From: a virus
Strand: one strand, 5' to 3'
IMG/VR virus record: IMGVR_UViG_3300027509_000013
Location: 62,001-126,000 of that record
DNA: 64,000 nt
The notes beneath the pieces are model-generated. The model saw only the letters and a list, made by a program, of their open reading frames with translations. It had not been told where the DNA came from and did not search any database. The position numbers and the translations under genes were made by a program. Shown piece by piece: positions 46,825-57,500 of this stretch (positions are counted from its first letter, which is position 1; every line of letters starts with the position of its first letter).

Positions 46825-48567
46825 ATGTGTAGACCATGTGGATATAGTTATGTGACAAATAGTAAGCCAGTATGCGACAATTGCATATGGGCTCCAAGTT
46901 TGATGTGGAACTGCGATGATGGGCCAAACCCTGGACAACCATGGGATTTGTTTAACATCTTAACAGAGTCAGGATATGAATTGCCTGAAGGCAATTGGGA
47001 GTTTAAACTTATTAGTTTTGATCACCAAGGATTTTCAAGTGTTAGCATCGATGCAGCATCTGGAGATGTTGATGTCGTAATGACAAATACTTACATTAAG
47101 AGAAAGTATTATAAGATCAACTATAAAATAGTAGAGATTGATGGGACTAGATCAAGTAGTGGATGTATTGAAATATGTACTAAGAATCAGTGTTTAGATT
47201 GCGAAGGAGAGTGTGATCCACTTACAGCAGATTGTCTTGTCGGCCACGATGTTTATATCGATGCTGAATGCAACTATACAAATACAGTTGATGTCTCATC
47301 ATGGGATTATGACAATTGGGTTATAAATAGCTCGAATGGTTGTGTAGCCAATGTTTTACTTTCAGCGAATGTATTGACTTTTGATACAGTAGGATGTCAA
47401 CCAGGTGCTAATTCATTTGAGTTATCACTGTACAGAGGCTGTTTAGTTAAGAATGTAACTATTAATTTCGAGATAAAAGATAAGTGTATTCATGTTCCGC
47501 AGGGTTATGTATGTGACTCATGTAGTGGAGCAATGATTAAAACAGAAGGGGGAGATTATGATGCTCCAGGATCTCACCCAGTATACACAGAAGTAATTGG
47601 ATGTGATGATGCAGAAGTTTATACTGTATTGACTGCTGATGAAACATTAGTGTCGAATGTAGTAGTTACATCAAGTGGAATCACATACGATATCGTTTGT
47701 AGTGATCAGCTTCCAACTACTACAAAAGTAGTATATGAAGTTTCAGCTTGTGGAGCTTCGACTACTGGATTCTACAATCTGAATTTAGACTTATGTGCTA
47801 ATTCTAATTGTGGTCCAAATGAAGTATGTAATCCATGTACTGGTTTATGTGAAGAAGTTTGTCCAGTAGTTACAGTAGGAGTAAAGCCTGTTATTTCAAG
47901 TGGTGTATTAAATGACACATTTCAGGGAGTAACAAATACGGCAGATTGTCCTACAAAGATGCCGCCAGTAGTAATAACGCCACCAAATCCAATTTCACCA
48001 GTAACAATAGGTGTAAGCGAAGAGGTATGTAATACAGAAGGAGGACTTAATCCATGTGACAATGTAGTACTTCCAGATGATTGCCCATGTTGGGAGTGTA
48101 AAGTAGAGAATGGTAAGCCAGTTCTCTATAAGGCAGAAGAAGTATGGGATGATAGTATTCTTGATGAAGTTTGTGAAGGAGATCTGTTTACGATATTTGG
48201 AACATGTGGAACACCGAAACAAGGGTTTGGCCGAAGAGCTGAAGTATGGGACGAGTCTTGTCTTGATGACATTTGCTGTGAAGATACGGTAACACTTATT
48301 GGAACTTGTAATACTTCTAAAGTATACAAAGGAAGGAAAACAGAAGTTTGGGATACGGGTGACTTATCTAAAGTCTGTGGAGCTAAAGAGTACACAAGTA
48401 ATTGTGGAAACATAAAGATATTCAATGGAACAATGGTCGAAGTTTGGGATACGAGTAATATTGATTTAACTAAGCTTTGTGATAATGATACAGTTTGTGT
48501 TTTTGGAAGTTGTGGTACTCCAAAAGAGTTTAGGGGAGAAAAACCATGCTTTACCGCTGAAATTTAA
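46825..48567 (+). CDS. Cys-rich structural protein with EVWD tandem repeats
   Basis: 580 residues. The N-terminus has CRPCGYSY and CDNCIW. The middle is strand-rich. The last 140 residues hold four tandem copies of about 36 residues with the frame (A/T/V)EVWD...LD.(I/V)C...T.(F/I)G.CGTPK...GRK. Such units may stack as a stalk. Function unknown, virion or adhesin. Confidence 0.6.
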   Translation: MCRPCGYSYVTNSKPVCDNCIWAPSLMWNCDDGPNPGQPWDLFNILTESGYELPEGNWEFKLISFDHQGFSSVSIDAASGDVDVVMTNTYIKRKYYKINYKIVEIDGTRSSSGCIEICTKNQCLDCEGECDPLTADCLVGHDVYIDAECNYTNTVDVSSWDYDNWVINSSNGCVANVLLSANVLTFDTVGCQPGANSFELSLYRGCLVKNVTINFEIKDKCIHVPQGYVCDSCSGAMIKTEGGDYDAPGSHPVYTEVIGCDDAEVYTVLTADETLVSNVVVTSSGITYDIVCSDQLPTTTKVVYEVSACGASTTGFYNLNLDLCANSNCGPNEVCNPCTGLCEEVCPVVTVGVKPVISSGVLNDTFQGVTNTADCPTKMPPVVITPPNPISPVTIGVSEEVCNTEGGLNPCDNVVLPDDCPCWECKVENGKPVLYKAEEVWDDSILDEVCEGDLFTIFGTCGTPKQGFGRRAEVWDESCLDDICCEDTVTLIGTCNTSKVYKGRKTEVWDTGDLSKVCGAKEYTSNCGNIKIFNGTMVEVWDTSNIDLTKLCDNDTVCVFGSCGTPKEFRGEKPCFTAEI

Positions 48568-48630
48568 TCGAGTTTGACGACTATTGCGATTAAAAACGTT
48601 AGATAATAATAGGACAAATAAATAGATACA

Positions 48631-51600
48631 ATGGCAAATTTAGTAAGTAACGGAAATAAATGGTGCAGAAAAGTACCAATTCAGTTAGATCAGATAGCAG
48701 GAGCTACATCTACTGTTTTCAATAACTTCTCTGTAGATATTCCAAATCTTAATGGACTTGAAATATCAAGTAACAGTCTTACAGATGCTTCAGGAAATGT
48801 TATTAATGGAACCATCAATGGCGAATCAATAGAGTTTGGAGATTTGCCATATGGCTGCTACGAATTGAGTTACTGCTTAACGGTAGTTGATGCTACAGTT
48901 ATTGAGTGTCCAATAGTTAGAGCCGTTGTAGTGAATTACGACAACTGTCCAGATGGCGAGAATAAGAGTGCAGGAACATTCTATCAAGACTGTAATGATT
49001 GCTCATCTGCAGCAGATTGTTTGGCGGCTCAGTTTACTGACGGATCGCCAGTACCTGGTTCAGGTACTCTTAATGATCCATGGGTCTTCCCATTACCAAG
49101 CGGACCTATTGTAATTGAGGGAGGTAATAATGTAGACGTAGTATATGATAATGATACATTAACATGGACAGTAAACGGTTGCTGTACAACATTTAACGCT
49201 GCTACAGGAGAGTTAACAAATAACTTCGCCGATGGAACATCAACAACTAATGTAATAACAACAAATATTACAGCAGGAAATAACATAACTATTACTGGAA
49301 CAGGGACACCTTCTGATCCAATTGTAGTTAATGGTTGTTGTGTAAGTTATGACCCTTTAACAGGAGACTTAACAATAACAGATGCTCAAGGAAACGATAC
49401 AGTTGTAAGCCTTGTAGTAAATGTAACTTCAACAGGAGATACAGTAGTTGTAACAAACCCCACTCCAGGAACTTTCAATGTGGAAGTTAGGACAGACCTA
49501 GAGTTAACTAACAACAATAATGGTACAACAACATATGTATTTACACATCCAGATGGAACTACCACAACAGCTTGTTATAAAAACTGTGATGTAGGAACAG
49601 CAGATGCTGTAGATGGATCTCATAACATAACTTGTGGACCAAACTTTATTGATGTAAAACCAACAGGACCAGATATTCCATGTACATTTGGTGTAACAAC
49701 TTATGAACTTGTAAGTAATACACCAGGTATTACAGCAATTGATATAGGAAACGGAGTTTTTGTTGTAGAGCCAGAAGATTGTTCTGACCCTTTTGCAGGA
49801 ACAGAGAATTTAGTTTACAATATACTATGTGATGGAAATGTTGTAGATACGGCAACAGAATTTTTCTCACAGGATGTACAAGGAGATCTCAAAGTAGCAA
49901 AAGATTTCTCGGTAGACTATGCTGAAACAGGAGACACTATTCAGATAGTACTTATAGCAGAGAATGTTGGTCCTGGACCGATTACACTAGTACAATTAAC
50001 GGATGCTTTAGCACCCAACTTTACTTACTCATCAGATGATGGTGGGTCTCAAGGAACAACAAGTAATCCTGGACCATTCACATGGGACGTAGGAAATTTA
50101 GCAGTTGGACAAGTAGAGACATTAGTTATTAATGTTATAGTTGCAGCAGCCGCAGGATTTGGTAACTTACCAAACACAGTGATTGGAACATCTCCAGATG
50201 ATCCTAATGATGCTTATGGTAGCGATGTAATAATTGAAACACCGGAAGTATTAACAGACTTAGCAATAACTAAAACAGCAGATGTAACAGAAACAATACC
50301 AGGAGGTACTGTGACATTTACAATAACTGTTGTGAATAATGGCCCAGCTACATCAACAGGATTTACAGTAGAAGACGTATTTGATGCTAATTATACAAAC
50401 TTAGCTTCGGCATCACCAGGAGTTACATTCTCTGGAAATACTCTAACTTGGAATAACAATATTCCACTTCCTGCGACACAAACATTAAGTATAACAGTAA
50501 CAGCAGAAATAGCAGATACAGCAGCAGGAACAATACCTAACGTATCTACCATTACAGACAGTAATGAAAATGATCCAGTATCATCAAATGATACAGATAA
50601 CCAAGATGTAAGGGTGTTAGAGAGTGATATGAGTATCACTAAGACATTTATTGCACCACCTGAAAGCAGGGTGACAACAGGAGAGCCTAATGATGATGGT
50701 GAGGTTACATTAACTTTTTCTCAAACTAAGGCGGGATCAGCAATAACAACTTGTGAGTGTACAAGAGTGGAGTTTGAATTATTTCAAGCTGGAATACCTG
50801 TTTATGCAGAAATACAAGGAGATTTATGCACACCAGTTGAAAATTGGACATCTGTTACTGGATTTGATATAACTCCTTATGTGAGTGGTTCTGCAAGTGA
50901 CGGAGGTGTAGTTGTTTTTGCGAAAGAACAGTGGGCTCTAGATAGTGGCTACAACGAATTAGATGGAGCTAATCAATTCCAAAATATAATTGTACACACC
51001 TATGTTGGTGGTAACGGTTGTGGAACAATCAATGACTGTCCGATTGAATCAAGTAATGTAGATAATTCTGACAGGATATGTAGAACACTAATAACGGGGT
51101 CAGATAACCAAGCGTTTTTAGTAGCAAGTGATGATGGCATAACTAAAACATTTAGTAATTATTCTCAGCCATATTCATCACCAACAAATCCAAATTCTGG
51201 AATATTGGGTAGTATTATTCAATCTCCAAGTAGTAATAGTGTGATTAGATTGACTAACACTAATGGACCAGCTGGAAACTGCCCTAGTGGTGGATACTGG
51301 GATGTTATACATTTAGCTTCAGATGTAATTACGTTAGTAGAAGTTGGTTTAACGGGTTCTGCGGACATTACATCATCAGTAGTTTTAACAAATATAGGAC
51401 CAGGTGTATGGAATTATCCAAATGAGATAGGTCCAGCGGTAGTCTCATTGCTTCCTTCATTAAAGCCTTTACCCACTCTTGTAGGGTCTATTAATAATCC
51501 GGCAAACTTAGTTTGTGACGGTCAGGTAGTTAATTGGATGAAGTTCGCAAATTGCTTTGACGTAGGTGAAACTTTGGTTTACCCTAATGACTTGCATTTT

Positions 51601-51663
51601 ACTCATAGTGAGGGTGGAAATACTGAAATAATTCTTAATGTAAACTTCCTCTACGGTTACTAA
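48631..51663 (+). CDS. DUF11-type surface/tail adhesin
   Basis: 1010 residues. N-terminal strand-rich region, then threonine-rich beta repeats (about 170-350; TTNVITTNITAGNNITITGT). About 420-540 and 545-670 are two DUF11-type Ig-like domains, the second with DLAITKTADVTETIPGG and VTFTITVVNNGPATSTGFTV. The C-terminal third is a further beta-rich domain with Cys pairs. DUF11 is common in bacterial cell-surface proteins; here it is likely a tail fibre. Confidence 0.65.
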   Translation: MANLVSNGNKWCRKVPIQLDQIAGATSTVFNNFSVDIPNLNGLEISSNSLTDASGNVINGTINGESIEFGDLPYGCYELSYCLTVVDATVIECPIVRAVVVNYDNCPDGENKSAGTFYQDCNDCSSAADCLAAQFTDGSPVPGSGTLNDPWVFPLPSGPIVIEGGNNVDVVYDNDTLTWTVNGCCTTFNAATGELTNNFADGTSTTNVITTNITAGNNITITGTGTPSDPIVVNGCCVSYDPLTGDLTITDAQGNDTVVSLVVNVTSTGDTVVVTNPTPGTFNVEVRTDLELTNNNNGTTTYVFTHPDGTTTTACYKNCDVGTADAVDGSHNITCGPNFIDVKPTGPDIPCTFGVTTYELVSNTPGITAIDIGNGVFVVEPEDCSDPFAGTENLVYNILCDGNVVDTATEFFSQDVQGDLKVAKDFSVDYAETGDTIQIVLIAENVGPGPITLVQLTDALAPNFTYSSDDGGSQGTTSNPGPFTWDVGNLAVGQVETLVINVIVAAAAGFGNLPNTVIGTSPDDPNDAYGSDVIIETPEVLTDLAITKTADVTETIPGGTVTFTITVVNNGPATSTGFTVEDVFDANYTNLASASPGVTFSGNTLTWNNNIPLPATQTLSITVTAEIADTAAGTIPNVSTITDSNENDPVSSNDTDNQDVRVLESDMSITKTFIAPPESRVTTGEPNDDGEVTLTFSQTKAGSAITTCECTRVEFELFQAGIPVYAEIQGDLCTPVENWTSVTGFDITPYVSGSASDGGVVVFAKEQWALDSGYNELDGANQFQNIIVHTYVGGNGCGTINDCPIESSNVDNSDRICRTLITGSDNQAFLVASDDGITKTFSNYSQPYSSPTNPNSGILGSIIQSPSSNSVIRLTNTNGPAGNCPSGGYWDVIHLASDVITLVEVGLTGSADITSSVVLTNIGPGVWNYPNEIGPAVVSLLPSLKPLPTLVGSINNPANLVCDGQVVNWMKFANCFDVGETLVYPNDLHFTHSEGGNTEIILNVNFLYGY

Positions 51664-51682
51664 TAAATAATAAAAGACAAAA

Positions 51683-52666
51683 ATGAATTATATAAATAAT
51701 ACAGTCTGCTGGGAAATAGCAGTAACAAATAATGGACCAGATGACAACACAAATGTAGTTGTAACAGAGTCTTTACCTACAGAGTTAACCTTTGTATCAG
51801 CCACTATTAGTGGTACAGCTACAGCAGTGCCTTATGATACAGGAACAGGAGTTCTTACAGTAGGTAATGTAGCAGATGGAGCTACAGTAAACATCACATT
51901 TTGTGCAGAGATTACAGGAGGAGCAGGAACAACAGTAACTAACTCAGCATCCGTAAGTGGAGATAACGCTGATACAGTGACTACTGATAACTCAGATGAT
52001 GATGAATTAGTAATTGAGGCAGTAGTTACAGGAAACGATGCTTGTAACTGCGTAGGGAGTCTTGAAACACAAGGAATGTCGGAAGGTTCACTTGCAGTAA
52101 ATGGGGCTTTATGGGGAGGGCAGCCCCCTGCAGTTTCAGGTATAGCAGTGAGTTCATATACTTTCCCTATTACTGTTACATATACAATAAATGGAGGGAA
52201 TGTTATCACTCAAACGTATACTATGCCAGGACCATTTACAGACCCTAACATAGGAGTAGGCGATTTGGTAGAGTATGTAGTGACTAATAGTACAGGAACT
52301 TTATATACAGGTGTCTACACTGAGTCAGCATCTGGGTCAGGGGGATATTTAAAAGGTCAAGGTATAACGCCAACTAATCTAATAAATAATTGTGCAACAG
52401 GAGGGGGTATAGATTTAGAAGTTAGATTTTATACAAACGTAGATTCTTCTGTAGGAGATAATGGAGAGACTGTTGAAGTCAGTTATGATGGAGGTACAAC
52501 ATACATCCCTTATACACCAAGTGGAGGTGGAGGAACAGGTTTTGATGTCCATACTTTTACATCAATTACTTTACCATTTGTAGGAGCTATTTATACAAGA
52601 GTGTTAGATTCAAGCGGAAACTTGCTTCAAGAGCAGGGTCAATACGCAAACATAGCTGACTGTTAG
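51683..52666 (+). CDS. DUF11-type protein, second adhesin piece
   Basis: 327 residues, 19 bases after the previous stop. Begins inside what looks like a DUF11 domain (VCWEIAVTNNGPDDNTNVVV; LPTELTFVSATISG), followed by two more beta domains and a Gly-rich segment (PSGGGGTGFDVHTFTSI). Either a separate small adhesin or a split end of the previous gene. Confidence 0.6.
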   Translation: MNYINNTVCWEIAVTNNGPDDNTNVVVTESLPTELTFVSATISGTATAVPYDTGTGVLTVGNVADGATVNITFCAEITGGAGTTVTNSASVSGDNADTVTTDNSDDDELVIEAVVTGNDACNCVGSLETQGMSEGSLAVNGALWGGQPPAVSGIAVSSYTFPITVTYTINGGNVITQTYTMPGPFTDPNIGVGDLVEYVVTNSTGTLYTGVYTESASGSGGYLKGQGITPTNLINNCATGGGIDLEVRFYTNVDSSVGDNGETVEVSYDGGTTYIPYTPSGGGGTGFDVHTFTSITLPFVGAIYTRVLDSSGNLLQEQGQYANIADC

Positions 52667-52683
52667 AAACATAATAATAACAA

Positions 52684-52722
52684 ATGAAGTGTAATAGTTG
52701 CGGATGCCCAGTTGTAAAGTAG
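52684..52722 (+). CDS. 12-codon Cys-rich micro-ORF
   Basis: ATG to TAG coding MKCNSCGCPVVK, preceded by an A-rich leader like those of its neighbours. CxxCxC in 12 residues; length alone means it could be chance or a leader peptide. Confidence 0.25.
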   Translation: MKCNSCGCPVVK

Positions 52723-52733
52723 TATAGATTAAA

Positions 52734-53819
52734 ATGAATGCATTTAAAGATTTTTCAAAAAAGCAATCTGGAAGAAGGATTGAGTATCAAGGTAAGACGA
52801 TTACTGTTGATGGGGAGATTTTATTGCAGAAAGGAGACTGCTACGATGATCTTATTTGTAAGTTAGGAGAAACAATCTCAGCTTTATCAGATGAAGAATA
52901 CGAAGTAGCATGTCTTAATAGTAATTGTAAGCCAAGTGACTCTACGAAAGTGCAGGGTCCAGAAGCAATAAAGAGCATAATCACCAAGCTATGCAATCTA
53001 CAAAGTGAAGATGTTTGCTATGATGGAGAGTTTTATGCTTTAGGAACTGGGATAAGCGAAAGCGCTACTCCTTTACTTGGTAAAGAATTCAATTGGGAAT
53101 TAGCAACTTCCGGTACCAAAAGCATATTGACATATAGTTCGACTGACGGAATCGGTGGCTTACCGTCAGGATATTCAGTCGGATCAGTTGATCTTAAAGT
53201 AAAGGGATCTGGTTCAAATGGAGTAATGGAGCTCATTAGAGATTCAAGACTAGCAGATGGAACAGTAGATATTCCAATAGATAGGTTTCCTGCGATCGTA
53301 AATATGGACACAAGGGTGATAGGCCCAGAGGGGCAATACTCATTAAGGGCAGTAGCTTATTTGGCTTCTCCTGGCAGTTATGGAGATTGTCCAATATTTG
53401 AGGTACATGATTACACAGCAGGGAAGAAAAAGAAGAAGACAACTCTGACAGAAATATTCGATAAGATTCTAAGCACCTTAGCAGGCGTTCAGAATTACAT
53501 TAATAGCTTAAAGAACTTTGGAGTATCTGGAACAGATTTTTGTAATGGTTTGGGAATAAAAGCATTGTTAGGTCAGTGTATTGCTCAGGCTCAGAGGAAT
53601 CAGGAAAGCATTACTGGATTGAATACAGTGAATATTGATGGTGTAGCAGGATGTGATTTATCTCAGGAGTATACTTTGCAAGAAGCTTTTACAGCAATGG
53701 CTAACAATCTTAATGAGTTAAATCAAAGTCAGCAACAGCAGAATGAAGATATTGACAATGTAGAAGGATTGGCAGGAGAAATAGCTAGTCAAAGTAATAA
53801 TGAAGATAACAGCGTATAA
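52734..53819 (+). CDS. Tail-module protein with helical C-terminus
   Basis: 361 residues. N-terminal helix and strands (GRRIEYQGKTITVDGEILLQ), a middle beta region (YSLRAVAYLASPGS), a basic cluster (GKKKKKTTL) and a helical C-terminal region with Gln/Asn-rich coiled coil (LNELNQSQQQQNEDIDNVEG). Resembles a fibre base with a trimerising coil. Not recognised. Confidence 0.55.
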   Translation: MNAFKDFSKKQSGRRIEYQGKTITVDGEILLQKGDCYDDLICKLGETISALSDEEYEVACLNSNCKPSDSTKVQGPEAIKSIITKLCNLQSEDVCYDGEFYALGTGISESATPLLGKEFNWELATSGTKSILTYSSTDGIGGLPSGYSVGSVDLKVKGSGSNGVMELIRDSRLADGTVDIPIDRFPAIVNMDTRVIGPEGQYSLRAVAYLASPGSYGDCPIFEVHDYTAGKKKKKTTLTEIFDKILSTLAGVQNYINSLKNFGVSGTDFCNGLGIKALLGQCIAQAQRNQESITGLNTVNIDGVAGCDLSQEYTLQEAFTAMANNLNELNQSQQQQNEDIDNVEGLAGEIASQSNNEDNSV

Positions 53820-53841
53820 CAAGATGCATTAGATCGTCGTG

Positions 53842-53879
53842 ACTTTCGGGGGCCGTTAAACGCTCTCGGGAGTTTTTTT
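53842..53879 (+). terminator. Intrinsic terminator
   Basis: ACTTTCGGG pairs with the CTCGGGAGT side (including G-U pairs) and is followed by seven T. It ends the transcript of the 52734-53819 gene and suggests a new start for the following genes. Confidence 0.6.
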
Positions 53880-53891
53880 AAAGAAAGGTAA

Positions 53892-54527
53892 ATGACACAT
53901 AAGTTAATTAAGGATGCAGTAGCGGCAGGAATGAAGGGTAACTTTTCCGAAATGGTTAGGTTACTTTGTTGCATTAAGGATGGCATTGACACCTTAACTG
54001 AAGCTGTTGAGGGAACAAAGCAGTGTGTTGTTCCTCCACCTGTTATTTCATCAACTACAGTAAAGTGTTGTACTCCTACTTGTGAAGCAGTATTTGTAAC
54101 AACAAAGCTGACCACTACCTATGTAATGGTCACAGAAGATCCATGTGTCTTAGATATTGCAGGAACAGTAGAAGAAGTTACAAGGAAAAATGCAGACGGA
54201 TCAGATTTTACAGGTGAAGTAGCAACTTTAAGTAATAATTGTGATTTTGGAAGGGTAGAAATAGAGCCATTACCGGGAACAATTTGTGCTATAGTCGATG
54301 AGAAGTGTATTACTGGAATAGTAAAATATATCAGAAAGACTTATGAGTGTGGTGGTGGTGCTCCTGTTATAACTGTAGAAGGATTTATGGTGCCAGGAGC
54401 AACTGATTTGGTTGCTGATATAGAAGAAACAGCTTGTCCAACTTATGTTAAGTTAGATAGTCCTTTGTGTTTCCCTGCGCTTCCAGATGATGTTGAGTAT
54501 TTAGAAATTAAAGAATGCCCTAAGTAG
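53892..54527 (+). CDS. Cys-containing beta-rich protein
   Basis: 211 residues. Short helical N-terminus, then strands with many Val/Thr (CVVPPPVISSTTVKCCTPTC). Several Cys and a CGGGAPV segment. Likely a virion protein like its neighbours. Not recognised. Confidence 0.5.
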   Translation: MTHKLIKDAVAAGMKGNFSEMVRLLCCIKDGIDTLTEAVEGTKQCVVPPPVISSTTVKCCTPTCEAVFVTTKLTTTYVMVTEDPCVLDIAGTVEEVTRKNADGSDFTGEVATLSNNCDFGRVEIEPLPGTICAIVDEKCITGIVKYIRKTYECGGGAPVITVEGFMVPGATDLVADIEETACPTYVKLDSPLCFPALPDDVEYLEIKECPK

Positions 54528-54544
54528 GGTTAAAATAATAAAGT

Positions 54545-57500
54545 ATGTATTGTACTAAATATGCAGAAGTAATAAAAGGCATTCCTACTGGGAATGTTAT
54601 TTGTATTGATTCAGATCCTGCTAGTCCGACATTTGGAGAGAAGGTTGAATGTACAGAGTGTACTGATTGTCCTACAGCTCCAGTCATTGTCCATGACGTT
54701 GAAATGGTATGCAATGAGTATACTGATGTGTATGATGCATATTGCTATGTAATTACAGATGGGGTTAAAGCGGAACCAGTTATAGTACCTACAGAAACTC
54801 CATGTGATCAAAACCCACCAGAAGCAACTTCTAATAGAGTTTGTATTAATGGAGTAATTAATATAGTTACATATCTAATTGCGGAAGGAGAAGAACCAGT
54901 AGAGCTTAGTTCTATTCCTACTGAAGAATTATGTGCTGAGGTAGATGCTGATATCATTATCGATTGTAAGGGTGGAACTGAGACAGTAAAGGTTGATCAG
55001 CGTGTTTCTATTGTTGGTGCTGAGAATATTATTCCAGTTAGAGTAGTAGAAGATTGCGAGCCTACAGTAACAGTAGAAGTAGATTACAAATGTGATACAG
55101 CTCAGGGAATTCAAATAAGATGTGAAAATACTTATACAGATGGAGTTTTAACTTCAACTGTTGAGACGCCTACGACTATCCCATGTGATGATAAGAGTAT
55201 TGATTTTGAGAAAGTAAGAATTTGTGATTTAGTTACAAAGACTATTCATTTACAGATTTGTTCATTTGATCAAGATGGAGTAAAGACATTAGTTGAAGAT
55301 GTAGACACAGGAGAGCCATGTGCTTTAGATAGTGTTGCAGTCGATTATGAATTGATTTGTAATACAGATACCAATGTTTATGATCTTCATACATTCACTA
55401 CTGTAAATGGAGTGGCAGGATTACCTGTTATTACTCCGACGACGACTCCATGTGATGAGCCAAAGCCTGATTTTGAAAAGATTAGATTGTGTGATTCAGG
55501 AACAGGAACTTACCATGTTCAAATTTGCTCTATTGCAGAAGATGGAACTAAGACGATATTAGAAGATATTGATACAGGTCAGTCTTGTGATGGTAGTACG
55601 CCTCAATTGATTAGAGAATGTATTGGTGGATTCATCAATATCGTTTCTTATGTTTTAGATGAAGCAGGTGGTAGAACGTTAGTCGAAGCTGTTCCTACTC
55701 TCGAGGTATGTGATTTGGGAGAGCCAATAGTAGAAACTGATATAGAATACATTTGTAATACAGACACAAATGTTTACGATCAGCATTTAATAGTTACTAC
55801 TGATGGAGTAGCTGCGGCACCTATCATCACGCCGACTACTACGCCTTGTGATGAAGAAAAGCCAGACTTTGAAACAGTAGAATATTGTGACTTAGGAACA
55901 GGAACAATACATTCTATTACTTATCAAATATTAGATGGAGTTCAAACTGTATTTTCAGATATTGATACTGGATCTGTATGTTTGGTTGATGATGTTGAAA
56001 TAGATAATGAGTTTGTTTGTAACGAGGATACTAATGTCTATGACATGCATACCATTACAACAGTTAATGGTGTAGCTGGACCGATTGTCATTACGCCTAC
56101 AACAACATCGTGTGATGATCAAACTCCAACGCCTTTAGTGGTAAGAGAATGTAGGGATGATGTTATCAACATAGTTTGTTATTCGGTGGCAGAAGATGGT
56201 ACTAAGACGGAAGTGTTAGCCAAACCTACAGATGAATATTGCGAGAAATGTAAAGGAGAACCTAAAGTTTATAAAGGAAAGAAGTATAGATTTGCTTTTG
56301 AAAATTCAAAAACAAGATTTACTAATTCATATAAAGTTGAATTCACTTTAAATAACGGAACAATAAGAGTTGTTGATCTTCCTACTGCGACCAATTGGGG
56401 TACTCAAATGGATGATGTTACTGGTTGGGGTAAAGTTCTTACGGATGCATTCCCTGAGTTATGTGAGGTAACAAGACACTGGGCTGATTGGAAGCAAAGC
56501 CAATTACCTCAAAGTGGTGCGGGATCTATACCTCAGACAGATATGTTAGGATTAAATGAGGTGGATACCTTAGTTGGTCAATATATTCAGTTTGAAGCAT
56601 GTCCAGATCAATTAGACTACTTACCTGTTGGAGCTAGATTTCTTGAAAGGAATGGTTCTCCATGGGAAACTACAGCTATCTATTTACTAAAAGAGGGTGC
56701 AACAGAATATAAGACATTCTGTATTAGTTGTGATGAAGATTGTGCTGAAATTGTAGATAAATGCTTTATTCCTGCAGAAGATTCATTCCCAGTAACTCCT
56801 GAGCCACAATGTACATTCAATACATTCCAAGTATGTGAGTGGGCACCCGACATGGCTGATCCAAACGATCCAAATGTAATAATACCAGGTTCAGTTGTTA
56901 CTCAAAATATATTTTTAAGGTTTGCTTATTGTGGAGCTGAATCTGAGTCAGAAGCTTTTACGTTAGATGCTGATGGTAATGAAACAGAATTTATTCCTGT
57001 TGCTCCAAATTATTTGGCACCATGCGATAGCGGATCTCCAATAATGCCAGATGTAGATTGTCCCTCAGATTGTAATTGGACAAGAAATGATGGAGTAATA
57101 CATGCAGCTGCTTTAGATAACAATAATTGGACAGGAGCAGGAAATAATTGGGGACTAATAAGACCTCAGTGGGATGCTACTATGGAAATTGAGTTAGCAG
57201 ATAGTACAACATTTGTTTTAACTCAGACAGCTAGTTCAAATGCATATGATCAATTAGCACAATGGGAAGCAGCATTTTTAGCTCAAGGGCATTACTGCAA
57301 GGTAGGATTGTATTGTGATAATTGGCGTGGATGTGCTAAGAGTCCTAATCCTAATGCTCCTTCTGGGTTAGATTGGCCAGTAGAGGTTGCTTTTGGTAAT
57401 TATCTATATGTTGAAAGTTGTGATGCAACTAAACTTCCAGTGAAAGCTACGATATTAAAGGCTAGCGGACCTTCTGGTGCCGCTAATGCAGTTGGAGCAG

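Noticed and set aside
54710-56250. CRISPR-like array
   Set aside because: The periodic sequence is an in-frame protein repeat with varying nucleotide sequence; no identical short repeats with spacers were seen anywhere.
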